Below are positions 17,216-26,064 of a stretch of DNA of 54,267 nt, piece by piece. The notes under the pieces were generated by a model. The model saw only the letters and a list, made by a program, of their open reading frames with translations. It was not told where the DNA came from and did not search any database. The number at the start of each line of letters is the position of its first letter. Position 1 is the stretch's first letter. Where the stretch lies: contig JAAXHG010000022.1 in the NCBI GenBank assembly GCA_012270995.1, positions 9,629-63,895 of the forward strand, in the 5' to 3' direction. Source of the stretch: Vicinamibacteraceae bacterium (GTDB lineage Bacteria; Acidobacteriota; Thermoanaerobaculia; Multivoradales; Multivoraceae). Made by a program: the position numbers and the translations under genes.

Positions 17216-19992
17216 CGACCTCCAGGCGGCGGCCGTACTGGCTTCCGATCGCGCTGGGCGTCTATTCCGCCCTGCTCCTTGCCTCCACGGTCGTCCGGTT
17301 GACCGGGGAAGACCCGCAACAGCCGCCGGACGGCCAGCAGTCGATGGAGATCCCGACGCCCGATGGAGAGGGTACCCTGAGGATCGCCTGGATGGACTCG
17401 GAGAGCGCCGAGCCAGCCCGCGAAGGCGACCTGCCGCTCGTACTTCTCCACGGCTCGCCCGGCAGCGCCGGGAACTTCAACCAGTTGGGCGCATCGTGGG
17501 CGTTGGGGCGGTTCGCGGAGGCCGTCGGCGCACTGAACGACCCTGACCTCAGGGCCGCGGGCGCGTTCCAGGCTGTTCGGTCGGGCGACGCGAAGGAGTC
17601 GGCCGAGGCTGGGACGACGGAGTACGAGTTCTTCAATCGGGAAACCGAGACGTCAGTGCGCGTGTACGTCAGGACGCGTCCCGGTCGGCGAACCATCGCG
17701 CCCGACCTCCCTGGCTTCGGCGCATCCGATCACCGCGTCGTCGACTACTCCTCCCGCGGCCACGCCGACTCGACGCTCAGGCTTCTCGATCGGCTGGGCG
17801 TCGAACGGTTCCACGTCCTCGGCTTCAGCATGGGCGGCGCGGTCGCCCTGCATCTCGCCGACCAGGCGCCCGAGCGGGTCGCCTCCGTCATCCTGATGTC
17901 GTCGGTCGGCGTGCAGGAACTCGAGCTCCTGGGCGACTACCGGGTCAACCACGGGCTTCACGGCCTTCAACTCGGCCTGTTCTGGGGAGTGCGCAACCTC
18001 GTCCCGCACTTCGGCGCCCTCGACATGGCCGTCGCCCGCTCCTACGCGCGCAACTTCTACGACACGGACCAGCGGCCGCTGCGCGGCATCCTGGAGTCCC
18101 TCGAAGCGCCGGTCTTCATCATCCACGGCGCGCGGGATCCGCTGGTGCCGGCCGCCGCGGCGCGGGAGCATCACCGGATCGTGCCGCACAGCGAGCTCTG
18201 GATGCGGCCGGACAGCCACTTCTTCCTGTTCCGCGGCGGCGAGGAACTGGCGGCTCGGATCGAGGACTTCCTGAACCGCGTCGAGGCCGGCGAGGCGCCG
18301 GCCCGCGCCGATGCCGAACCGGGACGGCTGCGGCGAGCGGCGCTGCCGTTCGACGACCTGGACCTGCCGCCGTTCAGCGGGCCCGCCCTGCTGATCGTCT
18401 TCCTGCTCCTCGTGTTCGCCGCCTACGCCAGCGAGGACCTGACCTGCATCACCGCCGGCCTGCTCGTGGCCCAGGGCCGGCTCGACTTCCCGGTCGCCGT
18501 CGCCGCCTGCTACGTCGGCATCCTGAGCAGCGACCTCGGCATCGCCTGGCTGGCGCGCGTCCTGGGCCGCCCGGCTCTCCGGCTGCCGCCCTTCAAGTGG
18601 TGGGTCAGCGACGCATCGATCGAACAGGCTTCGGCCTGGTTGCGCCGGCGAGCCCTGGTCGTCGTCCTGGTCAGCCGGTTCCTGCCCGGAACGCGTCTGC
18701 CGACCTGTCTCGCAGCCGGCATCCTGCGCACCAGCCTGCTCCGCTTCTGCTTCTACTTCGCCCTCGCCGTGGCGATCTGGACCCCGGCCTTCGTCGGCGT
18801 GAACGCGCTCGTGGGACGCGAAGCGGTCGAACGCTTCGGCGGCCGCCTGCCGGGGGGCCTTCTCGGTGCCGTGCTGGCTCTGGCTCTCGTCATCTTCACC
18901 GTACGTGGCGTCGTCGTGCCGCTGTTCACCTGGCGCGGCCGCCGCCTCTGGCGCGGCCGTCTGCTACGCATCCGGCACTGGGAGTTTTGGCCGATGTGGG
19001 CGTTCTACGCGCCTCTCGCCCTCTACATCCTGTGGCGGGGCCTGCGGCGCGGCAGCCTGACGACGTTCACCGCGATCAACCCCGCGATGCCCCTGGGCGG
19101 CCTGTTCGGAGAGTCGAAGAGCGACATCCTGGACGGGCTGGCCGGCATCGGCGACACGCTGCCGGCCTGGAAACGTCTGCCGACCGGTCGCCCGGAGGAA
19201 CGCGTGGCGGCTCTAAGCCGGTTCCTGGAGGACGAGAACCTCGGCTACCCAATCGTGCTCAAGCCGGACACTGGGGAACGCGGCCGCGGCGTCGCCGTCG
19301 CGAGCTCCGAAATCCAGGCGGCGGCGTTCTTCGCAGCGACACCCGGACCCGCGCTCGCGCAGGAGTACGTCGCGGGCGAGGAGTACGGCGTGTTCTGGGC
19401 CCGCCATCCAGGTCGACGCGAGGGTCACGTCTTCTCGATCACCCACAAGGTCCGCCCCACCGTGACCGGCGACGGAACCAGCACCCTGGAACGGCTGATC
19501 CTGGACGACCCGCGCGCGGTCGCCATCGCGCACATCTACCGGCGCGAACACCCCGAAGCGACGACCCACGTCCCAACCGCCGGCGAGCAGCTCGAACTGA
19601 CCCAGATCGGCGCCCACTCGCGCGGGACGATCTTCCTGGACGCCAACGACCTGCACACGCCGGAACTGGAACGGACGATGAACGCGATCTGCATCGCCTA
19701 CGAGGGCTTCGACTTCGGCCGCTTCGACGTGCGCGTCCCGAGCGCCGAGGCGCTGCAACGTGGCAAGGGCATCCGCGTGCTGGAAGTGAACGGCGTCACG
19801 TCAGAGACCACCCACATGTACGACCCACGCTACGGCTTCTTCGCCGCCCACGCGATCCTGCGACGGCAGTGGAAGCTGGCCTTCGAACTCGCCGGCGAGC
19901 GCACCCGTGCAGGCACCGAACCGGCCACCGTGCCTGAGGTCCTCCGCGCCGTCCGCGCCGAGCGACGGACACGGAAGGGGCGACGCGCCTGA
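17212..19992 (+). CDS. Triple fusion: alpha/beta hydrolase - DedA/VTT membrane domain - ATP-grasp
   Basis: 926 aa from ATG 17212 (overlaps the previous stop). Order: one N-terminal membrane segment (10-28); an alpha/beta hydrolase with LVLLHGSPGSAGNF and nucleophile elbow GFSMGG (about 204-209); a SNARE-associated/DedA (VTT) membrane domain about 383-540 with SRFLPGTRLPTCLAAGI; then an ATP-grasp domain about 670-900 with VLKPDTGERGRGVAVAS, QEYVAGEEYGVFW and the metal-binding VLEVNGVTSE. ATP-grasp enzymes join a carboxylate to an amine or similar nucleophile; VTT proteins move or scramble lipids; the hydrolase could trim an ester. Joined in one chain after OlsB/PlsC-like enzymes, it may modify and translocate an aminolipid. 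The role is inferred; the domain order is directly visible and the frame is continuous. Confidence 0.85.
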   Translation: MTTSRRRPYWLPIALGVYSALLLASTVVRLTGEDPQQPPDGQQSMEIPTPDGEGTLRIAWMDSESAEPAREGDLPLVLLHGSPGSAGNFNQLGASWALGRFAEAVGALNDPDLRAAGAFQAVRSGDAKESAEAGTTEYEFFNRETETSVRVYVRTRPGRRTIAPDLPGFGASDHRVVDYSSRGHADSTLRLLDRLGVERFHVLGFSMGGAVALHLADQAPERVASVILMSSVGVQELELLGDYRVNHGLHGLQLGLFWGVRNLVPHFGALDMAVARSYARNFYDTDQRPLRGILESLEAPVFIIHGARDPLVPAAAAREHHRIVPHSELWMRPDSHFFLFRGGEELAARIEDFLNRVEAGEAPARADAEPGRLRRAALPFDDLDLPPFSGPALLIVFLLLVFAAYASEDLTCITAGLLVAQGRLDFPVAVAACYVGILSSDLGIAWLARVLGRPALRLPPFKWWVSDASIEQASAWLRRRALVVVLVSRFLPGTRLPTCLAAGILRTSLLRFCFYFALAVAIWTPAFVGVNALVGREAVERFGGRLPGGLLGAVLALALVIFTVRGVVVPLFTWRGRRLWRGRLLRIRHWEFWPMWAFYAPLALYILWRGLRRGSLTTFTAINPAMPLGGLFGESKSDILDGLAGIGDTLPAWKRLPTGRPEERVAALSRFLEDENLGYPIVLKPDTGERGRGVAVASSEIQAAAFFAATPGPALAQEYVAGEEYGVFWARHPGRREGHVFSITHKVRPTVTGDGTSTLERLILDDPRAVAIAHIYRREHPEATTHVPTAGEQLELTQIGAHSRGTIFLDANDLHTPELERTMNAICIAYEGFDFGRFDVRVPSAEALQRGKGIRVLEVNGVTSETTHMYDPRYGFFAAHAILRRQWKLAFELAGERTRAGTEPATVPEVLRAVRAERRTRKGRRA

Positions 19993-20080
19993 CGTTCATC
20001 AAGCGTCGCACGCCTTCGCGCCGAACCGGGAAAGGCGGCAAGCCGACACAGTGAATTCAGGAAGCCGGTATCCTCGACGG

Positions 20081-21401
20081 ATGAACGATGCGCCGGAGGC
20101 ATTTGCCCGGGCAAAGATCGACGCCCTGCTCCAGGATGCGGGCTGGAATCTGCTCGACGGTTCGAGCGTCCTGTTCGAGCACGTTCTGCCGGACGGAACC
20201 AGGGCCGACTATGTGCTCTGCGACCGCCAGGGTCGCCCCATGGCGGCACTTGAGGCAAAGCGAGCGACCGTCGATCCGATCAGGGCCCAAGACCAGGGTC
20301 GGCACTATGCCGAGCAGCTCGGCGTACCATTCGTCTTTCTCTCGAACGGCGAGGAGGTACGGTTCCTCGACCGTGAAGCCGACGCTCACGCACGGGAGAT
20401 CACGGGCTTCTACGCGCAGGACGACCTGGAACGGCGGCTGGCGGCGCGCCAAGTCCGGTGCGACCCGTCGACCGTCCCCATCGACCGGAAGATAGTCGAC
20501 CGCCATTATCAGATCGAGTGCATCGAGGCGCTCTGCGCCGAGATCGTGAAGGGACGACGCAAACTGCTGGTCGAGATGGCCACGGGAACCGGCAAGACGC
20601 GCACGGCGGCGGCTTTCATCAAGCGGCTGTTCGAGGCGGGCATCATCACACGGGTCCTTTTCCTTGTGGACCGCATAGCCCTGGCGGAACAGGCCGAGGA
20701 CGCCTTCACCGATCATCTCCGCGAGTACCCCTGCCACGTCCTTCGACCCGGCCGCCTTTTCGACCGCGCCAAGCGCATCACCGTCGCTACCTTGCAGACC
20801 ATGGTTTCGGAGTATCGGGAGATCTCGCCAGACTACTTCGATCTCGTGATTACGGACGAATGCCACCGCGCGATCTACGGCAAGTGGAGCGGGGTGCTGC
20901 GGCACTTCGACGGTATCCAGCTCGACCTGACGGCGACTCGCTGCACGGCGCCGGCGAATGCCCCCGCAAACATTGAAGACGGGCGGTTCGTTCGCGACAC
21001 GCCGCGCTTCTTCGAACTCACCGCCCCCACCTACCGCTACGGCCTTCGCCAAGCGATCGAGGAAGGCCACCTCGTGCCCTACCGCATCTACAAGGCGATG
21101 ACGGTCAAGACCGCAGCGGAGGGCGGTTTCCCTGTCCAACGCGACGATCTCGACTGGAGCGCGGTGGGCCCGCTTCATCGGCAGTCGCGTGCGGGCCGAC
21201 GCGATCGACATGGAGGCCTTCGGCGACTGGGATTTCGACGAACACCCCTTCGTCGGGCTCGGCGGATACGCCCAAGCGCGCCGCGTGTTCGGCGGCGGCG
21301 ACTCCCTCAAGCGGCTCATCTCCGGGCTCAACGCCGCAGTGTTCAGTCGAGGGCAGACAGATGTCGCCCAGCGCGAAACAGCGGGCGCATGGGAGGCGTA
21401 G
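20081..21401 (+). pseudogene. hsdR: hsdR remnant, type I restriction subunit with internal deletion and frame change
   Basis: The frame from ATG 20081 encodes about 360 residues of a normal HsdR N-terminus: nuclease-like part with MAALEAKRA, Walker A ATGTGKT (near residue 167), ITDECHR and a broken motif III (LDLTATRC). At about 21160 it runs out of homology. The reading jumps to another frame, where about 21162-21362 encodes ADAIDMEAFGDWDFDEHPF and GLGGYAQARRVFGG, which resemble the C-terminal end of HsdR. The second helicase domain is absent. HsdR is normally 750-1000 aa, so a deletion of several hundred codons with a frame change is the simplest reading. The product cannot restrict DNA. 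Confidence 0.8.
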
Positions 21402-21411
21402 CCGCTTGCCC

Positions 21412-22085
21412 ATGACCCCGGGAACTTCGGCGCGGCATCGACCGCATCCGCGACTACCTATTCGGTGGCGGCTACCCGAATCCAGCCCAAAATGCCGAAC
21501 AGCTCAGCTTCCTGATCTACTTCTACATGTACGAGACGGCGGACGCCGCACGTGTGCGCGCGGCAGAGCGACCGGGTGCCGCGCCCTACACGAGCGTCTT
21601 CCAAGGCGAGTGGATTCGCCGCGACCCGCGCAACGCATCCAAGCCCGGCACGGCGACGGTGCCGCGCGAGCGTCTGCGCTGGTCGTCCTGGGCGCACGCA
21701 CTGAACGGTGAACGGCTCGTCAACTGGGTGCGCGAGGAGGTCTTTCCCTTTCACGCCGAACTCGCCGCGAACGGCCTCACGGACTTCATGGACGGCGCGC
21801 GGCTGGTCATCGACGAGCCGACGGTACTGACGCAGGTGATCAGCCAGTTGAACGACCTGCATCTCGACCGCGTGGACGCCGACACCAAGGGCGACCTCTT
21901 CGAGCACGTCCTCCGCCAGATCCGGCAGGCCGGCGAACTCGGTCAGTTCCGCACGCCCCGCCATGTCATTCGCGCCCTGGTGCGACTCGTCGATCCCCGA
22001 GTCGGTGAGACGATCTACGATCCGGCCGCGGGCACGGCGGGGTTCTTGGTTGGCGCGTGGGACCACAATCGCCTCGCGAACTCAT
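21412..22085 (+). pseudogene. hsdM: hsdM remnant, type I adenine methylase with early frameshift and lost 3' half
   Basis: ATG 21412 begins MTP, but an extra G at about 21420-21421 breaks the frame; deleting it restores MTPELRRGIDRIRDYLFGGG, a normal HsdM N-terminus. The other frame then runs well: LSFLIYFYMYE, DLFEHVLRQI, GQFRTPRHVIRALV and methylase motif I DPAAGTAGFLV. Homology stops at about 22061-22085, before motif IV (NPPF/Y), and the frame continues into an unrelated small protein. Both the frameshift and the loss of motif IV make it inactive. It follows the hsdR remnant, but no hsdS was found. Confidence 0.85.
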
Positions 22086-22327
22086 CTCCAGACGGGATCG
22101 AGGAGATTCAACTAGAGATCGACAACGGCAACCTCCGGGCCGTCTGGAGAGACCGCCAAGGCAGCCAACTGGCCTTGCAGTTCCTCGGCAGCGGGGTACT
22201 GCAGTACGTCATCTTCAAGCAGCGGCGGGCCGCTCGACAACGGTCACGCGCCGCCGGGCGGGACACGTTCGAGGGCCTGGGTCGACAGATCAGCGCGTTC
22301 AAGCTGGAGCCGCTGCTTGTCGCATGA
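22086..22327 (+). pseudogene. Small accessory protein remnant fused to the hsdM fragment
   Basis: About 75 residues in the same frame as the hsdM remnant but of another origin: EIQLEIDNGNLRAVWRDRQG, VLQYVIFKQRR, then GRDTFEGLGRQISAFKLEPLL and stop. I recognise this as the type of short unnamed protein often paired with the gene that follows in restriction-rich loci; the pairing is from memory, not from a search. Its own start was apparently lost when the hsdM 3' half was deleted, producing a chimeric frame. The stop overlaps the next ATG (22324). Confidence 0.5.
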
Positions 22328-22589
22328 CCCGAAACGACCTCCCGGAGAGCGATCACATCGTCCGCTACGTCAGGCCGAGCCTGGTGGAGGAGAACGGAAC
22401 AGCCAACGGCGCCGAGTTCCGCCTGCGGCCTGATCGGCCGGACGACACCGGGTTGTCGGTCAACTGGCTTGAGACCCGTCGCACGCCGAGATGGTCGGCC
22501 TGCCGCCTGGCGACTCGGACCAAGCACTGCTCATCGGCGACCTGATCGCCGAGTGCGTCTCGGCCATGCACCCGGCGGTCAAGGACTGA
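22324..22589 (+). pseudogene. Small accessory protein with internal deletion/frameshift
   Basis: ATG 22324 gives MTRNDLPESDHIVRYVRPSL and DDTGLSVNWLE, then the frame becomes meaningless and stops at about 22545. In another frame HAEMVGLPPGDSDQALLIGD and LIAECVSAMHPAVKD follow to the TGA at 22587-22589. The two parts look like the N- and C-termini of one small unnamed protein with its middle missing. It overlaps the previous remnant by four bases as intact pairs do. This is the fourth broken gene in a row in this 2.5-kb stretch. Confidence 0.6.
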
Positions 22590-22631
22590 AGTACCGCCCG
22601 CGACACGCGATCACAGCTACCCGGACCGCGG

Positions 22632-23114
22632 CTACTCCTTCTTCTTCGTCGCTCGCCGCCGCGGCTTCGGCTTCTCCAGCGCGTCGAGCCGCGCCTCGAT
22701 CGCGCTCAGCCGTTCGACGACGGCCTCCAGATCCGCCTTGCCGGGAACACCGAGCTTCTCGAGCCGCCGCTCCAGGTGCTCGTCGATTCCCGTCCGCGCC
22801 TTGGTTTTCGTCTGCTCGAAGCCGCTCCGCGCCTTCGACTTGGTCTGTTCGATCCCCTTCTCGGCCGCGGAACGCACCTGCTGGACCTTCTCCTCGGCCT
22901 TGTGCCGCAAGTTGCCCAGCGACTCCCGGCCCTGGCTCTCGACCTTCTCGCCGCGCGCGACCAGCCGGTCGAAGACCTTGGCTCCAACATCTGCCGCCTC
23001 GCCCGCTACGCCGGCGCCGGCGAGCGCCACCTTGTGAGCCGTTTCGACAGCGGACTCAACCACCGACCGCGGTTTCGAGTCGCTATCCCTGGTTTCCGCG
23101 GATGCTGCTGTCAT
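22632..23114 (-). CDS. Phasin-like granule-associated protein
   Basis: 160 aa from ATG at 23114, which overlaps the stop of the PhyH gene (ATGA). The chain is almost all amphipathic helix with repeated motifs (QTKSKARSGFEQTKTKARTG), followed by a short predicted coiled coil (VVERLSAIEARLDALE) and a Lys/Arg-rich end (KPRRRATKKKE). This matches the PhaI/PhaF type of poly(hydroxyalkanoate) granule-associated phasin, where the helical part coats granules and the basic tail may touch DNA. No PHA synthase is in the window, so the role is by family likeness only; a histone-like or stress protein is possible. Confidence 0.65.
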   Translation of the reverse strand: MTAASAETRDSDSKPRSVVESAVETAHKVALAGAGVAGEAADVGAKVFDRLVARGEKVESQGRESLGNLRHKAEEKVQQVRSAAEKGIEQTKSKARSGFEQTKTKARTGIDEHLERRLEKLGVPGKADLEAVVERLSAIEARLDALEKPKPRRRATKKKE

Positions 23115-23896
23115 CTGATCATCCCCCTTGTCTCCGCCAGCCGCCGCTTCACGGTCTCGATGGGGTTGCGGTAGTCCACCGTGCCCAGACCGCGGTTGGT
23201 CAGCTTGTAACCGATCAACGCCTGGAGCTTCTCGGGCATTTCCACCACGACTTCCCACGGCACGCCAACGAACTGGTTCTCCCGCTGCTTGAGCCACGCC
23301 AGGTTGAAGTTGAAGTTGAGGGAGCGTCGATATCCGTTCTGCGTCGAGTTGCCGCCGCCCCGGTGCCAGACGGCGCCGTCCCACAAGAAGAAGGCCCCAG
23401 CCGGCATCTCAACCGTCAGAGTCGGCGCGTCGGGATCGACGGGATCGGCCCAGCGATGGCTGCCGGGAACGATCTCCGTGGCACCGTTCTCGGCCGTGAA
23501 CGGATCGAGCGCGATCAGCGTGTTGGCGATCAGGGGGAAGTGCGGACGCGCAAGCGGATAGTGGCCGTCGTCCTGGTGCATCCGCTGGGGACGGTCGCCC
23601 GGCCCCGGCCGCATCGCGGCGACGCCGGAGACCTGGTAGTCCGGACCGAGTACCGCCTCGACCAGCCCCAGCAGACGGTCGTCCATCAGGAGTTCGTCGA
23701 CGGCCCGCGTCTTGGCCAGCAGGTTGTGCGTGTGGATCGTCTGCTGGCCGTAGTCGTCCGTCATGCGACTGCCGATCTCGTCGAAGACGGGGGCGAGGTC
23801 GCGGCGCAGCCGCTCCAGCATCTCCTCGTCCAGAAAGTCGGGCTCGACGGTGTAGCCGTCTTCGCGGACGCGGCGTGCTGCGCTCTCGATGTCCAT
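23111..23896 (-). CDS. Phytanoyl-CoA dioxygenase (PhyH) family protein
   Basis: 261 aa. It is a non-haem Fe(II)/2-oxoglutarate oxygenase by motif: His107-x-Asp109 (MHQDDGHYP) and a distal His178 in DGAVWHRGGGN, on the double-stranded beta-helix fold. The GATEIVPGSHRW stretch is typical of PhyH proteins. Bacterial members hydroxylate diverse acids and secondary metabolites; the substrate is not indicated. It is translationally coupled to the phasin-like gene downstream. A divergent ~68-bp spacer separates it from the alpha/beta hydrolase gene. Confidence 0.85.
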   Translation of the reverse strand: MDIESAARRVREDGYTVEPDFLDEEMLERLRRDLAPVFDEIGSRMTDDYGQQTIHTHNLLAKTRAVDELLMDDRLLGLVEAVLGPDYQVSGVAAMRPGPGDRPQRMHQDDGHYPLARPHFPLIANTLIALDPFTAENGATEIVPGSHRWADPVDPDAPTLTVEMPAGAFFLWDGAVWHRGGGNSTQNGYRRSLNFNFNLAWLKQRENQFVGVPWEVVVEMPEKLQALIGYKLTNRGLGTVDYRNPIETVKRRLAETRGMIR

Positions 23897-23964
23897 GGAT
23901 TCCTGTGAGCAAGTGGTCCGATTGGCGATGCGGGCAGCGTAACAAAGCGGCTAGCCTTCACTCC

Positions 23965-24870
23965 ATGAGAAACAAGACGATGTATCGCCGGCCGATGTTC
24001 CGAGCCCTCCTGGCGACGCTGATCGCGCTCGCCGCCTTCACCGTCGCCCACGCGCAAGGCGAAGCCTCGACCCAGTCCTTCACGGCCAGTGACGGCGTCG
24101 AGATCCACTACGTCGTCCAAGGCCGAGGCGACCCGGTCGTGCTGCTCCACGGCATCACCGGCACCGCCGCCTCGAACTGGGGCGCCGCCGGCATCATCGG
24201 CCGGCTGGCCGAGGAGTTCCAGGTCATCGCCGTCGACCAGCGCGGCCACGGCATGAGCGGCAAGCCTCACGACCCCGCGAGCTACGGCGAGCGCATGGCC
24301 CTGGACGTCGTCGACCTGCTCGACCATCTGCGGCTGCGGCAGGCGCACGTCGTCGGCTACTCGATGGGCGGCTTCATCACGATGAAGCTCGTCGCCTTGG
24401 CGCCTGACCGGCTGATGTCCGCCGTGGTCGGCGGCGCCGGCTGGCCCAGCCCCGAACTGCGCGACCAGGCGATGTTCGACGCGCTGGCCGCCTCCCTCGA
24501 GGCGGGCAAAGGCGGCGGTCCCCTGGTCGAGTTCCTGTGGCCCGGCGACGAACCGCCGACCCCCGAGCAGGTTCAGGGGATCGGCCAGGCGATGGTCGCT
24601 TCGAACGACCAGATGGCCCTGGCGGCCGTCGTCCGCGGCATGCCCGCCCTCGACGTGAACGCCGAACTCCTCCGCATCAACAAGGTGCCGACCCTCAATA
24701 TCATCGGCAGCGACGATCCCCTGAAGCCCAACGCCGACGCCCTGGTAGACGTCATGAAGGAACATCGCCTACATGTCATCGAAGGCGCCAACCACATGAA
24801 CACCCTGAGCTCCCCCGAGTTCCTCGACACCGTCCGCGCCTTCTTCATCGAGCTCTGCAACTGCGCGTAA
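23965..24870 (+). CDS. Exported alpha/beta hydrolase
   Basis: 301 aa from ATG 23965. An N-terminal signal peptide (FRALLATLIALAAFTVAHAQ) predicts export. The fold follows the alpha/beta hydrolase pattern: VVLLHGITGTAASNW, VDQRGHGMSGKP, the nucleophile elbow GYSMGG (near residue 131) and a late SDDPLKPN plus GANHMNT for the acid and His. The sequence resembles haloperoxidase/esterase-like members; no reaction can be named. The gene is followed by a large palindrome (24882-24933) and a convergent M20 gene. Confidence 0.82.
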   Translation: MRNKTMYRRPMFRALLATLIALAAFTVAHAQGEASTQSFTASDGVEIHYVVQGRGDPVVLLHGITGTAASNWGAAGIIGRLAEEFQVIAVDQRGHGMSGKPHDPASYGERMALDVVDLLDHLRLRQAHVVGYSMGGFITMKLVALAPDRLMSAVVGGAGWPSPELRDQAMFDALAASLEAGKGGGPLVEFLWPGDEPPTPEQVQGIGQAMVASNDQMALAAVVRGMPALDVNAELLRINKVPTLNIIGSDDPLKPNADALVDVMKEHRLHVIEGANHMNTLSSPEFLDTVRAFFIELCNCA

Positions 24871-24881
24871 CGACGGCGACG

Positions 24882-24933
24882 GCGTAGCGACGGTGGAACA
24901 CCCGCATGGCGGGTGATACCGACGCCGCTACGC
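24882..24933. terminator. Nested palindrome, probable bidirectional terminator
   Basis: Outer arms GCGTAGCG (24882-24889) and CGCTACGC (24926-24933) are perfect complements, and an inner hairpin CACCCGC-ATG-GCGGGTG lies at 24899-24915. It sits between convergent genes and overlaps the M20 stop codon. There is no clear T-run, so rho-independent termination on either strand is uncertain. A REP-like dispersed element is the other possibility. Confidence 0.6.
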
Positions 24934-26064
24934 GGACAACTGCGTCTCGACGAGCGTCGTCCAGTAGCGCATGCCGATGGGGAGGACATCGTCGTTGAAG
25001 TCGTAGCGGGGGGTGTGGAGACCGGCGCTTTCGCCGTTGCCCAGGAACATGAAGGCGCCGGGGCGTTCCTGGAGCATGTAGGCGAAGTCTTCGGAACCCA
25101 TCACGGGGGCGAGGCTGGTGGTGACTTCCCTGCCGACCTCGCGGGCGGCGTTGGCGGCCTTCTCGGTCTGCTCGGCATGGTTCACCGTGGCCGGGTAGCA
25201 GTGGCGGTACTGGAACTCGAAACCGGCGCCGTGGGCGGTGCAGATGCCGCGGCCGATCTGGCGCATCCGTCGCTCGACCAGCTTCCGCACCTCGGGCAGG
25301 AACGCCCGGACGCAGCCGCCGTGAACGACCCGGCTCGGGATCACGTTGTCCGCGTGACCGCCGTGGACACGGGCCACCGTGATCACCGCGCTGTGGAGCG
25401 GGTCCACGTTGCGGGCCACGATCGTCTGCAGGGCGAGGACGATCTCGGCCCCGATCGGGATCGGGTCGACCGTGCCGTGAGGGAACGCGGCGTGGCCGCC
25501 GGCACTCGTCACCGCGAACTCGAACACGTCGATCGCGGCCATCAGCGGCCCGGCGCACAGACCGAAGTTTCCGACCTCCATTCCCGGGTAGTTGTGAACG
25601 CCGTATACCTCTTCGGCCGGGAACTGCTCGAACAGCCCCTCCTCGATCATCACCCGCGCGCCGCCGTCCTTCTCCTCCGCTGGCTGGAAGAAGAAGTAGA
25701 CGGTGCCGTCGAAGGACCGGTTCTCGCTCAGGTGCTTCGCGGCTCCCAGCAGCATCGCCGTGTGGCCGTCATGGCCGCAGGCGTGCATCTTGCCGGGGTT
25801 CCGCGATCGGTGCTCGAACTCGTTCTCCTCCTCGATCGGTAGCGCGTCCATGTCCGCGCGGAGCGCGATGCTGCGGTCCGACGAGCCGGACTTCAGCACG
25901 CCGACGACGCCGGTGCCGGCCAGGCCACGATGAACCTCGATGCCGTCGAACGACCCGAGCAGCGCCGCCACCTTGCGGCTGGTCTCCACTTCCTCGAAGG
26001 CGAGTTCGGGGTGTCGATGGAAGTCCCGGCGCCAGGACCTCATCTGTTCGTGCAGCCGATCCAT
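24928..26064 (-). CDS. M20 family amidohydrolase/carboxypeptidase
   Basis: 378 aa from ATG at 26064 (MDRLHEQMRSWRRDFHRHPE); the frame stays open upstream but only with Pro/Gly-rich low-complexity sequence. Motifs are those of the M20D amidohydrolase group (hippurate hydrolase, IAA-amino acid hydrolase, N-acyl-amino acid amidohydrolase): FHRHPELAFEE, RADMDALPI, HACGHDGHTAMLLG with metal ligands, QPAEEKDGGARVMIEEG and GSEDFAYML. The enzyme cuts amide bonds of N-acyl or N-aryl amino acids. It has no signal peptide and is likely cytoplasmic. Convergent with the alpha/beta hydrolase upstream in the window. Confidence 0.88.
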   Translation of the reverse strand: MDRLHEQMRSWRRDFHRHPELAFEEVETSRKVAALLGSFDGIEVHRGLAGTGVVGVLKSGSSDRSIALRADMDALPIEEENEFEHRSRNPGKMHACGHDGHTAMLLGAAKHLSENRSFDGTVYFFFQPAEEKDGGARVMIEEGLFEQFPAEEVYGVHNYPGMEVGNFGLCAGPLMAAIDVFEFAVTSAGGHAAFPHGTVDPIPIGAEIVLALQTIVARNVDPLHSAVITVARVHGGHADNVIPSRVVHGGCVRAFLPEVRKLVERRMRQIGRGICTAHGAGFEFQYRHCYPATVNHAEQTEKAANAAREVGREVTTSLAPVMGSEDFAYMLQERPGAFMFLGNGESAGLHTPRYDFNDDVLPIGMRYWTTLVETQLSA

